A stretch of DNA of 64,000 nucleotides from CAZDQL01 sp964507325 (GTDB lineage: Bacteria; Planctomycetota; UBA1135; GCA-002686595): positions 1 through 64,000 of the forward strand of contig CAZDQL010000012.1 of assembly GCA_964507325.1 (NCBI GenBank), written 5' to 3'. The translations under genes and the position numbers were made by a program. The notes under the pieces are model-generated. The model was not told where the DNA came from. It was given only the letters and a program-made list of their open reading frames with translations, and did not search any database. Below are positions 43,739-52,691 of this stretch, one piece after another (position 1 is the stretch's first letter; each line of letters begins with the position of its first letter).

Positions 43739-44467
43739 ATGCAGAGAATCACAAAGACATCGGCCATCCTCCTCACGCCCGTCATCGCCCTCACCCTCGC
43801 CGCCGCTCCCGACGATGGCGACGAGGTGGAGCTCGACGAGGCGGAGGTGTTCATCGAGTACAACTCCACCGACGGGGACTTCGGGATCCAGTTCTTCTGG
43901 GACGGCGAGCCCTGGAAGAAGATGAACGTCCTGAGGCCCGACGAGAAGGCGATCCTGAGGGTGCGCGCCAGCAAGAACCTGGCCCTCCAGGGGCTCACCG
44001 AGGGCTTCTTCGAGAGCGCCGAGCCCTCGGTGGACGAGCTCTCCATGGACGAGTTCCTCGAGCGCTTCCCCGAAGGCGAATACGAGTTCGAGGGCCGGAC
44101 CCTCGAGGGGGACGAGCTCGAAGGGGAGACAGACTTCACCCACACGCTCCCGGCCCCGCCCGAGAACCTCTACCCCGCCGAGGACGACAGCATCGACTCC
44201 ACGCAGCCGCTCGACCTCAGCCTCAACCCCGTCACGACGGACCTGAACGGCGATCCGCTGGATCCGGAGCTCTACGAGGTCATCCTCGAGCACGAGGGGG
44301 AGCTGCTGCGCGTGTTCAGCATCATCCTGGAAGGGGACTTCGGCAGGCCCATGGTGACCGTCCCGCCGCAGTTCCTGCACCCCGATCAAGAGTACAAGCT
44401 CGAGGTGATCGTCCAGGAGGAGAGCGGCAACAAGACCATCTCCGAGACCACCTTCACGACCTACTAG
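43739..44467 (+). CDS. Acidic exported protein of unknown function
   Basis: The 242-residue protein has a signal peptide (KTSAILLTPVIALTLAAA) and a very acidic mature part, rich in E and D. Landmarks are DFGIQFFWDGEPWKKMNVL, EGEYEFEGRTLEGDELEGET and, at the C-terminus, a fibronectin-III-like stretch ending EVIVQEESGNKTISETTF. No enzyme motif is visible. AGAAGGAA before the ATG is a good ribosome site. The gene is 8 bases upstream of the next, so they likely form one transcript. Confidence 0.7.
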   Translation: MQRITKTSAILLTPVIALTLAAAPDDGDEVELDEAEVFIEYNSTDGDFGIQFFWDGEPWKKMNVLRPDEKAILRVRASKNLALQGLTEGFFESAEPSVDELSMDEFLERFPEGEYEFEGRTLEGDELEGETDFTHTLPAPPENLYPAEDDSIDSTQPLDLSLNPVTTDLNGDPLDPELYEVILEHEGELLRVFSIILEGDFGRPMVTVPPQFLHPDQEYKLEVIVQEESGNKTISETTFTTY

Positions 44468-44475
44468 CGGGACCG

Positions 44476-45006
44476 ATGACCTCGTCGTCACGCAGGGTCG
44501 TGGCCGCGTGGGGTGCGGTGGCGGCAGCGCTGCTGGTCTGGTCCGCAGTGGCTCACCTCGGCCGGAGCATGGCTCCCGGAACCGCGCAGCCCGTGACCGG
44601 AACCAGCTCGCTGCTGGCCGCCACGCCTGCTCTGGAGGGGGCGCCCGTGCATCTCGCGGGTTCCCTCTCCAGTTCCCGAGCGGCCGTCCCGCCGGCGGAG
44701 AATGCCGGCGGAGAGACGAACGCAGTCGCGCGCGCAGCAACGACCGGGGACGTTGTCCACGTCAGCGGCCGCCTCCTGCGGGGTGGCCTCTCGGTCGAGG
44801 ACTTCGAGTTGGTGTTCCGCTCCGCGGGGCCGAACGGCTCGGAAGTGGACTGGGACTTCACCGACGAAGAGGGCTGCTTCGAGGTCGACCTGTCCGCGGC
44901 GAGCTACCTCGTCAGCAGTGAGGACTACCCGGCGTGGACGCTGGCTCTCGACGTGCCGGCGGGCGCGGACACCTGGGCGTGCGACATCGAGCTGCCTACC
45001 AGGTAG
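44476..45006 (+). CDS. Small membrane-anchored protein with one beta domain
   Basis: The 176-residue protein has a helix at about 9-27 (AAWGAVAAALLVWSAVAHL), a low-complexity linker rich in A, S and G, and a C-terminal domain of about 80 residues (VHVSGRLLRGGLSVEDFEL to the end). That domain contains DFTDEEGCFEVDLSA, close to the single-unit form of the carboxypeptidase-regulatory-like domain found in its larger neighbours. It is the short member of the local family. Its stop codon is within a hairpin shared with the convergent gene at 45019. Confidence 0.65.
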   Translation: MTSSSRRVVAAWGAVAAALLVWSAVAHLGRSMAPGTAQPVTGTSSLLAATPALEGAPVHLAGSLSSSRAAVPPAENAGGETNAVARAATTGDVVHVSGRLLRGGLSVEDFELVFRSAGPNGSEVDWDFTDEEGCFEVDLSAASYLVSSEDYPAWTLALDVPAGADTWACDIELPTR

Positions 45007-45014
45007 GGCCTGGT
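44998..45014. terminator. Hairpin between convergent genes
   Basis: ACCAGG and CCTGGT form a 6-bp stem with a 5-base loop. The TAG stop of the left gene begins the loop, and the minus-strand stop follows a few bases on. No U-tract. Confidence 0.45.
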
Positions 45015-45018
45015 TGGC

Positions 45019-47094
45019 TCACTGAATCCGCACCACTTCGATGACGTGCTCCACGAACTCCGCGGCGGGGACCTCTACGACGGCGGGGGCGACCTCCTTG
45101 AAGGCGCCCAGGCCGTCGAACGACACCTCGTAGCGTCCTGGGTGGGGTAGGACGCATGAGATCCCGTCATTCCCTCTCCACCAACCTGTCGATCCGGCGT
45201 CTCCGCCCACTTCACGCACATGCACGTGTTGGAGGACATCGCGGAACCCCATCGTGCTCGCCCCATCCCGCACGATGACCACGATCCCGCAGTTGCGCTC
45301 GGCGATCAACTCGATCTCGTTCATCCCCGGGTAGAGTTCGAAATCGCTCTGTTCGCTGCGGTAGCGGTGATCCCATACCAGGATCTCCACGCGACCAGCG
45401 GGGGCCAGGAAGACGTAGGTTCCTGGACCTATGCGCGGACGAGGATTGGCGTCGTTCCGGAATCCGGCGGTCGGCTCTCCCGGGGGCAAGCACTTCCAGA
45501 GGACCCTGTTTGCTGGCAGAGCCTTCCGCGTCTCTTTCTCAACGACGTGAACAACAACTTCTGCGGGCTCACCGACCTCGATGTGTGCGTAGGTGAGTCC
45601 GGTTGACGGAACATCGAACACCTGCTCGGAATGGAAGGGGTGAATCCTGGCCCTGTATCGGCCGGGCAAGACCTCTCCAGCGGACCACGAGTACAGACCC
45701 GCTCTCTGATCGAGTGACTGCATCTTTCGAGTGTGGATCGTGAGGCGATCGTCACCGCCAACATCCGGAAAGTCCAGCGGCTCGATGATGAGCGCGATGC
45801 TACTGTTCTCCCATGCCGGAGGGCGGTGAAGCGTTCCGGCCAGGGGCACTCGCGCATTTGGCCAGGGGGGCAGCTCCAGCATCACATTCACTCCGGCTCT
45901 CCGCCCCGCTTCCAGCACCACCGACTCACGGCCGAGCATGTACCGGGACCTCTCCACCCAGTCCCCGACTTCCACGGTAAGTACGTAGATGCCAGGCCTC
46001 ACGCCCTCGACGACGGTCGGGCCTTCAGCAGCCGGCGACAGCTCAATCAGCGGCTCGCCCGAAGGTGGCTCGCTGTGAAGCTGATCCTCGATCTCGCGGG
46101 TGATCTCCCATTCGGTCTTCCGCCGCCCGCTCGAACCCGATCTCTCCTGTTGGCGCAGAGCCGCTCTTACCCTTCGATCGATATCGGGCTCTTCGCGTAG
46201 ACGGAGGACAGGCGGCGGGGCGGGTACGCCGCCAATCCACTCGGTAGGGAGCTCGCCGACCAAGGTGACCTCGAGGGAGCCGGCAGGTGACAGCTCGAGG
46301 GTGTGCCCGACGGGGTCGGTGTACCCGACCTTGATCCTTCCCCATGCGTAGCTGGGAGCCCGGACCCACAGCACCACCTGGCCCCGCGGCTGATCGAAAC
46401 CGGCCTCCTCGGTGGGGAGTTCGAGCGGCGACGTCGCGCCCCTGCGCACCACATCCGCCTCGTCGTAGTCTCCGGGGTGGAGCTTGTTCAGGTAACGCCG
46501 ACGGCTGTGGCGCACGAGCTCGATTCCCTCCAGGTCTCGCCGGGATGCCGAGTCCACCACGTGCAGGACGATCGGAGGGGCCCAGGCAGCTAGCAGCTCG
46601 AGGTGGGAGCCATCGCTTACCTCGATCGGGCCGTACTCCTTCAGCCGCGCGAAGCGATCTCCGAGCCGGAGGTTCTTGAGGCCAAACTGCTTGCCGGAGG
46701 GCATCCTCAGCTCGAACCGCCCCTCTTGCACGTCCACCGGCGCTCCATGAGCCCCGAACTCCCCATGCCAGGAGATCGGCGTGAAGCTCCCGCTCTCCTT
46801 GGGGTGCTCTATCCCTTCTTCATCCAAGACCACAATCGTGCCGGAGACGTGGATTCCCTCTTCCACTGAGGTCTCGTCCGCCGCCGGAGCCGAATCGACT
46901 TCCACGGCCTCCCTCGTCTCTGGGGGAGGCCCGGAATCGGGGATCGGATCCGGATCTCCGAGAAGAGCCTCCCCGGCGTTCGAAGGAAGAACCGGCGAGC
47001 TCGTGTCGACCGGCTCCCGGCGCCCGCCGAAGGGGTCGACGAGCAGCACGCCCAGCACGACGAGAAGGCAAGCCAGGATGAAGAGGCGCTTCAT
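45019..47094 (-). CDS. Membrane-anchored carboxypeptidase-regulatory-like repeat protein
   Basis: The 691-residue protein has a short basic N-terminus and a helix at about 4-21 (LFILACLLVVLGVLLVD), then an acidic Pro/Ser linker and several beta-sandwich units. Units start near phrases such as VHVSGTIVVLDEEGIE, VLHVVDSASRRDLEGIELV and VVVHVVEKETRKALPANRV. It shares the N-terminal anchor and unit type with the protein at 18491. The mature part is outside the cytoplasmic membrane. No catalytic motif is visible. Confidence 0.75.
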   Translation of the reverse strand: MKRLFILACLLVVLGVLLVDPFGGRREPVDTSSPVLPSNAGEALLGDPDPIPDSGPPPETREAVEVDSAPAADETSVEEGIHVSGTIVVLDEEGIEHPKESGSFTPISWHGEFGAHGAPVDVQEGRFELRMPSGKQFGLKNLRLGDRFARLKEYGPIEVSDGSHLELLAAWAPPIVLHVVDSASRRDLEGIELVRHSRRRYLNKLHPGDYDEADVVRRGATSPLELPTEEAGFDQPRGQVVLWVRAPSYAWGRIKVGYTDPVGHTLELSPAGSLEVTLVGELPTEWIGGVPAPPPVLRLREEPDIDRRVRAALRQQERSGSSGRRKTEWEITREIEDQLHSEPPSGEPLIELSPAAEGPTVVEGVRPGIYVLTVEVGDWVERSRYMLGRESVVLEAGRRAGVNVMLELPPWPNARVPLAGTLHRPPAWENSSIALIIEPLDFPDVGGDDRLTIHTRKMQSLDQRAGLYSWSAGEVLPGRYRARIHPFHSEQVFDVPSTGLTYAHIEVGEPAEVVVHVVEKETRKALPANRVLWKCLPPGEPTAGFRNDANPRPRIGPGTYVFLAPAGRVEILVWDHRYRSEQSDFELYPGMNEIELIAERNCGIVVIVRDGASTMGFRDVLQHVHVREVGGDAGSTGWWRGNDGISCVLPHPGRYEVSFDGLGAFKEVAPAVVEVPAAEFVEHVIEVVRIQ

Positions 47095-47146
47095 GGCAGG
47101 GTCCGGAGCGGGACGACCCCACCATACGGCACGCTTGGCGATCGGG

Positions 47147-47152
47147 TAGGCT
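47147..47152 (+). promoter_or_regulatory. Candidate -10 element (TAGGCT)
   Basis: TAGGCT ends 10 bases before the sulfatase start. ACCATA at 47121-47126 (TATGGT on the minus strand) lies 26 bases before the divergent gene at 47094, so the 68-base gap may hold two opposed promoters. Confidence 0.4.
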
Positions 47153-47162
47153 CGGCCGTCCC

Positions 47163-48560
47163 ATGGTGTCCCGCATCCTCCTCCTCGCCGCCGCCCTCAC
47201 CCTCGCCTGCGCTGGACCGGGTCGCGGTCCCGAGCCCGCAGCAGACGCAGACCCGCCCCCCAACGTGATCCTCCTCATGGCCGACGACCTCGGTTGGGGT
47301 GACACCGGCTTCCAGGGGCACGACGCGCTACGCACGCCCGCCCTCGACGCCATGGCTCAGGCGGGCATGCGCTTCGGGCGCTTCTACTCCGCCGCGCCCG
47401 TCTGCAGCCCGACGCGCGGCAGCGCGCTCACGGGGCGTCATCCCTACCGCTACGGGATCACGGGTGCGAACAAGGGGCATCTACTGTCGAGGGAGCAACA
47501 CCTCGCGCGCCTGCTCCACGCCCGCGGCTACCGCACCGGTCACTTCGGCAAGTGGCACCTGGGGACGCTGACCACCACCGAGAAGGACTCGAATCGCGGC
47601 GGCCCCCGCGGCGAGAAGCACTACGCGCCGCCCTGGGAGCGCGACTTCGACGTCTGCTTCTCCACCGAGGCCAAGGTGCCCACCTGGGATCCGATGGTCG
47701 ATCCGAAGGGGGGAGGCGCCTACGGCACCGCGTACTGGACGGGCCCCGGGACGAAGGAGACCGAGAACCTGGAGGGGGACGACTCGTGCGTCGTCATGGA
47801 CCGCGTGGTGCCCTTCGTGCGCGAGGCGGCGGCCGAGGAGCAGCCCTTCTTCGCCGTGGTCTGGTTCCACACGCCCCACCTGCCGGTGATCGCCGGGCCG
47901 GAGCACCGAGCCCTCTACTCCGACCTCCCCGTCGAGCTGCAGCACTACTACGGCGCCGTCACGGCGATGGACGAGCAGATCGGACGCCTGCGCGCCGAGC
48001 TGCGCGAGCTGGGGATCGCGGAGCGCACCCTGCTCTTCTTCTGCTCCGACAACGGTCCCGAGGGAAAGGACGACGCCCCCGGCACCACCGGCGGCCTGCG
48101 CGGCCGCAAGCGCAGCCTGCACGAGGGGGGCATCCGCGTGCCCGCCCTCTGGGAGTGGCCCGGCCACGTGCCGGCGGGGACGACGACCGAGTTCGCGGCC
48201 GTAACGAGCGACTACCTGCCGACGGTGCTCGAGATCCTCGGCGAGACGCCGCCCGCGCCGCTCGACGGCCGCAGTCTGCTGCCGCTACTGGCCGATCAGG
48301 ACCAGGGTCGCCCCACGGGCATCGGCTTCCAGTCGGGCAAGCAGGTGGCCTGGATCGAGCAACGCTGGAAGCTGATCCGCACGCACAAGCCCGACGAGGA
48401 CGCCGAGCCCCTCGACGGCTTCGCGCTCTACGACCTCAACGCCGATCCGGGCGAGACCACGGACTTCGCCGCCACCTACCCGGACGTGGTGGCGCGGATG
48501 GCGGGCGAGCTCGAGGCCTGGCTGGCGGATTGCCAGGCTGATCGGGAGCGCGAGCGCTAG
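47163..48560 (+). CDS. Secreted or lipid-anchored sulfatase
   Basis: The 465-residue protein is a type-I sulfatase, which removes sulfate esters using a formylglycine made from Cys. The activation motif C-S-P-T-R starts at Cys about 81 in APVCSPTRGSALTG. Metal-site signatures are LMADDLGWGDTGF near 39 and SDNGPEGKDD near 297, and GKWHLG supplies the conserved Lys and His. The signal peptide ends LTLAC, so the protein may be a lipoprotein. No sulfatase-activating enzyme is visible in the window. Planctomycetes typically carry many such genes for sulfated polysaccharides (family knowledge). Its stop overlaps the convergent DinB-like gene by 4 bases. Confidence 0.95.
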   Translation: MVSRILLLAAALTLACAGPGRGPEPAADADPPPNVILLMADDLGWGDTGFQGHDALRTPALDAMAQAGMRFGRFYSAAPVCSPTRGSALTGRHPYRYGITGANKGHLLSREQHLARLLHARGYRTGHFGKWHLGTLTTTEKDSNRGGPRGEKHYAPPWERDFDVCFSTEAKVPTWDPMVDPKGGGAYGTAYWTGPGTKETENLEGDDSCVVMDRVVPFVREAAAEEQPFFAVVWFHTPHLPVIAGPEHRALYSDLPVELQHYYGAVTAMDEQIGRLRAELRELGIAERTLLFFCSDNGPEGKDDAPGTTGGLRGRKRSLHEGGIRVPALWEWPGHVPAGTTTEFAAVTSDYLPTVLEILGETPPAPLDGRSLLPLLADQDQGRPTGIGFQSGKQVAWIEQRWKLIRTHKPDEDAEPLDGFALYDLNADPGETTDFAATYPDVVARMAGELEAWLADCQADRERER

Positions 48561-49084
48561 CTGTCACCACGAGGCAGGTTCGCCAGAGCCGACGGCAGTC
48601 CGAGCGCTCGACGCCAGGCCGCCAGCTGACCCAGGTGCAGCGCCTCGTGCGTCACCGCCAAGAACAGGGCCACGCCCGCCACGGTCGGAAGGTGCCCGTC
48701 GAAGCGCCACTCGATCGGCTGCGCGAGCTCCTCCTCCGTCATCTTCCCCCAGCGCTCGCTCACCCGCCGGTGCTGGCGCTCGAGCTCGGCTAGGACCCGC
48801 TCGCCGGCTGGGAAGGCAGCGACATCCCGGGAGGGAAGGCGCGGATCTCCAGGTCCTCGACGCTCGAAGAGCTCCCGCCAGCGCGCGGACACCTCCCGCT
48901 CGAGGCCCAGATCCTCCGCCAGGATGTCCGAACCGGTCACCAGATGCCCCAGGGTCCACGTGGCGTGGTTCTCGAGCCCCGCTCCCCCGTGGTGCGTCCA
49001 CTGATCGGGCGAGAGGTCCGCCGTGAGCTGGCGGGCGTACTGGAGGTTCCAGGCGTAGGCCTGGAGGAGGGTGTTTCGCTGCAT
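48557..49084 (-). CDS. DinB-family protein
   Basis: The 175-residue protein has the four-helix-bundle pattern of the DinB/YfiT superfamily. Three metal-ligand histidines are placed as expected: His in TLGHLVTGSD near 47 and the pair in VTHEALHLGQL near 149-153. It begins MQRNTLLQAYAWNLQYARQL, typical of the first helix. DinB-like proteins include metal-dependent thiol transferases and others of unknown function, so the role is open. The 3' end overlaps the sulfatase stop by 4 bases; the genes are convergent and the overlap is not coupling. Confidence 0.85.
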   Translation of the reverse strand: MQRNTLLQAYAWNLQYARQLTADLSPDQWTHHGGAGLENHATWTLGHLVTGSDILAEDLGLEREVSARWRELFERRGPGDPRLPSRDVAAFPAGERVLAELERQHRRVSERWGKMTEEELAQPIEWRFDGHLPTVAGVALFLAVTHEALHLGQLAAWRRALGLPSALANLPRGDS

Positions 49085-49151
49085 GTAAGGGATTCTCCGC
49101 GCAACCGGGGTTCGGTGTGAGCAAGAGGTGTTCGAGAACGCGATCGCCGGA

Positions 49152-49157
49152 TAGCCT
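49152..49157 (+). promoter_or_regulatory. Candidate -10 element (TAGCCT)
   Basis: TAGCCT lies 43 bases before the ATG at 49201 and matches the box before the Tricorn-like gene. Confidence 0.3.
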
Positions 49158-49200
49158 CGACCCCGCCGGCGCTCCAGATTGCCCTCGCACGGAGGCGACC

Positions 49201-50166
49201 ATGCCCGAGACCGACCTGACCCGAGAGGTGCCGCTGCCGATGGTTCACGAGTCCGCCCGGCTGACGTGGGTCGGAGCGACGACGAGCTGCCTGCGCGCCC
49301 TCGGGGTGGAGTGCGACGCGGCGGACGTCGCCGGCCACAGCGGCTATGCCTTCGCCCTCTCCATCAACGGAGGGCTGTGTCCCTCCGGCCCGACGGAAGT
49401 CGATTGGGCCGCCCTCGCCTACGGGCCCCAGAGCCTGGGCCGCTCGACGACCACCCTGCTCACCGGGGACTGCCACACGGACGGCTCCCGCTGCGAGCGC
49501 ACGGAGGATCACTGCCGGGAGGTCTTCGAGCTGGTCCGTCGCGAGGTCGAGGCGGGCCGCCCGTGCGTCCTGTGGGGCGCGGGTCCCCCCGAGTTCGGCG
49601 CGGTGCGCGGGATCGACGGCGAGGACTACCTCTTCGTGGCGGGCGGCCCCACCCCCGAGCGCCTGGCGTGGAACGCGATCGACGCTCCCGGCGGTCCCTA
49701 CGCCCTGGCCTTCCCCACGCCGGTGATGCTCCACCGGGATCGCGACCTGACGGCCCTGCGTCGCGCCTTCGAGATGCTCACGAGACCGCAGGCGGGACCC
49801 CACTCCCGCCGGGGTCTCGAGGCCTACACCTTCTGGGCCGAGGAGCTGCGGGAGGGGAGGGCGAGCGCCTTCGGCAACTCGTACAACGCCCAGTGCTGGG
49901 CGGAAGCGCGCCGCCGGGCGAAGACCTTCGTCGGTCGCCTCGCCGAGCGCTACGCGCGCGAGGGTGCCCCGCTGCACCGCATCCGCCGCGCCTTTGACGA
50001 GGTGTCGGAGAACCTCGATCGCGTCGCCGAGCTCTTCCCCTTCACCAAGGAGGAGGGAGCGGTCGCCGACTCCGACCGGATCGATTCCGCCGTGGCCCAC
50101 CTCGAGGTGGCGCGCGCCGCCGAGCAGTCGGCGATCGAGACCTTCCCCGAGATGCCGTGGTTCTGA
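49201..50166 (+). CDS. Unknown soluble protein, possibly BtrH/papain-like
   Basis: The 321-residue protein has no signal peptide. An N-terminal region around GATTSCLRALGV and HSGYAFALSINGGLCPSGPT suggests a papain-like fold of the BtrH or C39-like kind, with Cys about 29 as a possible nucleophile. Next are two Cys-rich loops (TGDCHTDGSRCERTEDHC) and a long helical C-terminal part from about 190. I am not sure of the family. Its stop codon lies directly against the left inverted repeat of the element at 50167, so the element may have replaced the original downstream sequence. Confidence 0.6.
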   Translation: MPETDLTREVPLPMVHESARLTWVGATTSCLRALGVECDAADVAGHSGYAFALSINGGLCPSGPTEVDWAALAYGPQSLGRSTTTLLTGDCHTDGSRCERTEDHCREVFELVRREVEAGRPCVLWGAGPPEFGAVRGIDGEDYLFVAGGPTPERLAWNAIDAPGGPYALAFPTPVMLHRDRDLTALRRAFEMLTRPQAGPHSRRGLEAYTFWAEELREGRASAFGNSYNAQCWAEARRRAKTFVGRLAERYAREGAPLHRIRRAFDEVSENLDRVAELFPFTKEEGAVADSDRIDSAVAHLEVARAAEQSAIETFPEMPWF

Positions 50167-50363
50167 CCGAACTGCCCCCTTTCAGTGGGCATTCCTGGGG
50201 GTCTCCCGCCGCAACCCAATTGCCACCAAGGACTTCGAGCGCCTCCCCCTCGGAGCAGGCCCACCTGCCCGGTCAAGGCGGTCGACAGGGGCCTAGGAGC
50301 CGAAACGGGCGGTGGGACGCTGGCACCGCTGCGCCGGGTGCACACTGAAGGGGGGCAGTTCGG
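50167..50363. mobile_element. MITE-like element with 25-bp terminal inverted repeats
   Basis: The ends carry inverted repeats: CCGAACTGCCCCCTTTCAGT at the left and its complement ACTGAAGGGGGGCAGTTCGG at the right, with one mismatch over 20 bases, extending to about 25 with one more. The 197-bp unit contains no gene. This size and structure fit a non-autonomous miniature inverted-repeat element. No direct target repeat is obvious. A very large hairpin terminator is a less likely reading because the arms are about 145 bases apart. It lies between the stop codons of two convergent genes. Confidence 0.6.
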
Positions 50364-50390
50364 CTCGGACGCTCCGCGCGAGCTGTCCGC

Positions 50391-51392
50391 TCAGACGCGC
50401 GTCGCCAGCGCCGCCCCGATCAGCCGGTAGAGGAGCCGCGCGCCCACGATCGCGTCCCAGCCGACTCCCTCGGGATCTCCCCCCGGTCCGGGAGCGACCT
50501 CGCACAGGTCGAGGCCCACCACCCTTCGCCCTGACGCAGCCAAGGCCTCCAGCCACAGCATCGCCTCGTGCCATCCGAGTCCCCCCGGAACCGGCGTCCC
50601 CGTGTTGGGGCAGAGGGACGGATCGAGGGTGTCGACGTCGAAGGTCAGGTAGACCTCCGGGGGCAGGTGGTCGAGGTGATCCCCGGCCAGGGCGACCAGG
50701 TCCTCCCCCGCGAGCTTGGCGCGCGCCCAGTGGGGGTCGAAGAGGGTCCGGATCCTCGCGTCGGTCGCGATCCGCTCCCGCTCGGCCCGGCCCAGGTCCC
50801 GCACGCCGACCTGCACCAGGGCCCGGACCCCCTGGAGGCGCTCCAGGACGTTGTGGAGGATCGAGGCGTGGGACCAGGTGAAACCCTGGTAAGCCGCCCG
50901 CAGGTCCGCGTGGGCGTCGAAATGCAGGATCCCGAGGCCCGGGTGGCGCTCGGCGCAGGCGGCGATGGCGCCGAAGGGGGTGGAGTGGTCCCCCCCCAGG
51001 AGCACGGGGAGCTTGCCCGCCTCCAGCACCCGCTCCGTCTGCCCGGCGACCCAGGCGTTCAATTCCTCCCCGATCGCGTCGACGCGCGCCCGGCCGGGAT
51101 CGTCCGCGTCGACCAGGGCGGTCGCCTCCTCGTTCCAGCCGCCGACGCGCCCATCGGGGGCCCGTAGGTGGATCCCCGCCCTCCAGGGGCTACCGAACCG
51201 CAGATCCTCCAGATCGACCTGGTGGCTGGCCGCCAGGACCGCCTGGGGGCCCAGGGCGCTGCCGCGGCGGTAGGAGGAGGTGGCGTGGAAGGGAACGGCC
51301 AGGAGGTGGACCGCCGCCTCGGTCGCTCCGTCGGAGAGTCCGAAGGGTCCGCTGCCCGGCTCCGCCGCTGCGTCGGGATCGAAATTGCTCAC
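50391..51392 (-). CDS. Agmatinase/arginase-family ureohydrolase
   Basis: The 333-residue enzyme belongs to the ureohydrolase family, which splits urea from agmatine, arginine or similar guanidines using two Mn ions. All ligand motifs are present: GGDHS (Asp135, His136), FDAHADL (Asp159, His161, Asp163) and FDVDTLDPS (Asp252, Asp254). The substrate-loop PNTGTPVPGGL is like that of agmatinase, so agmatinase is the most likely specificity, though formimidoylglutamase or guanidinobutyrase cannot be excluded. The GTG at 51392 gives the normal length. The 3' side faces the MITE-like element. Confidence 0.93.
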   Translation of the reverse strand: MSNFDPDAAAEPGSGPFGLSDGATEAAVHLLAVPFHATSSYRRGSALGPQAVLAASHQVDLEDLRFGSPWRAGIHLRAPDGRVGGWNEEATALVDADDPGRARVDAIGEELNAWVAGQTERVLEAGKLPVLLGGDHSTPFGAIAACAERHPGLGILHFDAHADLRAAYQGFTWSHASILHNVLERLQGVRALVQVGVRDLGRAERERIATDARIRTLFDPHWARAKLAGEDLVALAGDHLDHLPPEVYLTFDVDTLDPSLCPNTGTPVPGGLGWHEAMLWLEALAASGRRVVGLDLCEVAPGPGGDPEGVGWDAIVGARLLYRLIGAALATRV

Positions 51393-51494
51393 GACCGCGA
51401 GGATCCCAGCCAAAGCGGGCAAGGGCAAGCCAGAGAGGCTTGAATGGGGGGGCTGCGGCCGGTGTACCGCCGCGGGAAGCCGAGGAACAACACG

Positions 51495-52691
51495 ATGGCG
51501 AGGACAATCGACGTGAAGGGATGGCCGCCGGAGGGTGAAGGTGGGGCAGGTTCGAGTGGGGGTGGTGGGCTCTGGAAGGGCCAGCCGCCACTGATCGTGC
51601 TGATCGCCGCGGGCCTCTTCGTGGTCCTGGTGCTCTTGATCGCCGTCATGGCCCTGATGGGCCGGATGGGGGTGGCGCGCATCGACTCGAAGGAGGTGGC
51701 GGTGGTCGTCAACTACCTGACCGGTAGCCAGACGGTGGTGACCACCCCCGGCTATCGCTTCTACATGCCGCTCGTCCAGGACGTCTTCATCCTGGACAAG
51801 ACCCAGCAGAAGTTCGTCATGCAGGGGGAGCACTACATCGACGAGAACCACACCCCCAAGTTGACGGTACGCGCCAGCGACGGCTCCAGCTTCTACTTCG
51901 AGGAGATGCCGGTCCAGTACGAGCTCAAGCCGGAGATGGCGGACGTCGTGCTGAACGACTCGGGTGCGGGCAGCGCCTACAAGCAGGAGTGGGTCAAGGC
52001 CTACGCGCGCTCGATCCTGCGCGACGAGTTCGGCCGCTTCACCGCTATCGAAGCCGCCAACCCGACGATCTTCGACCAGGCGCGCATCGAGGCGCGCCGG
52101 CGCCTGAACGAGATGCTTGACCCCCACGGCATCGAGGTGGTCCTGATCGGCACGCCCAACCCGAAGTTCGACGCGGAGTACGAGCAGACGATCGAGGAGC
52201 GCAAGTCCGCCGACCAGGAGGTCGAACGACTGGTCGCGGAGAGTGAGTCTCTGGTGGAGGCGCGCGGCCGGCAGTTGGAGGGCGTGAAGCGGGAGAAGGG
52301 CGTGGAGCTGGCCAGCCTGGACGGGAATCTGAAGAAGGCCCTGCGCGAAGCGGAGAAGGAGGCCATCGAGATGCGCTATAGCGCCCAGGCCTACGTCATC
52401 GAGCGCAACAACGCGGCCGAGGAGGAACGATTCCGGTTGACCGAGCAGGCGCGCGGTCTGGAGGCGCGCTATCGCAAGGAGGCCGAGGGACTCGCCAGCC
52501 GCGCCGAAGCCCTCGAGCAACGCGGCCAGGTGGTCGTACGCGAGGCGCTGATCGAGAAGCTCAGTCAGATTCGCTTCACGCTGGTGCCCTACAGCCGCGA
52601 TCCGGCGCCCAACCGTCTGGAACACGTCAACGCGGCGGGGACATCGACCCTGGTGGACGAGACCGTCCTCGAGGAAGGAGGGGACCGATGA
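51495..52691 (+). CDS. SPFH/band 7 protein, first of a pair
   Basis: The 398-residue protein has a Gly-rich N-terminus, a transmembrane helix at about 32-55 and an SPFH domain (about 60-215) with the phrase VAVVVNYLTGSQTVVTTPGY. A long coiled coil at about 220-350 is rich in E, K and R. SPFH proteins form ring or cage assemblies at membranes and control proteases or membrane order, as HflK and HflC do. The next gene codes for a second SPFH protein, and the two overlap as ATGA, so a hetero-oligomer is likely. The ATG at 51495 has GAGG upstream. Confidence 0.88.
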   Translation: MARTIDVKGWPPEGEGGAGSSGGGGLWKGQPPLIVLIAAGLFVVLVLLIAVMALMGRMGVARIDSKEVAVVVNYLTGSQTVVTTPGYRFYMPLVQDVFILDKTQQKFVMQGEHYIDENHTPKLTVRASDGSSFYFEEMPVQYELKPEMADVVLNDSGAGSAYKQEWVKAYARSILRDEFGRFTAIEAANPTIFDQARIEARRRLNEMLDPHGIEVVLIGTPNPKFDAEYEQTIEERKSADQEVERLVAESESLVEARGRQLEGVKREKGVELASLDGNLKKALREAEKEAIEMRYSAQAYVIERNNAAEEERFRLTEQARGLEARYRKEAEGLASRAEALEQRGQVVVREALIEKLSQIRFTLVPYSRDPAPNRLEHVNAAGTSTLVDETVLEEGGDR

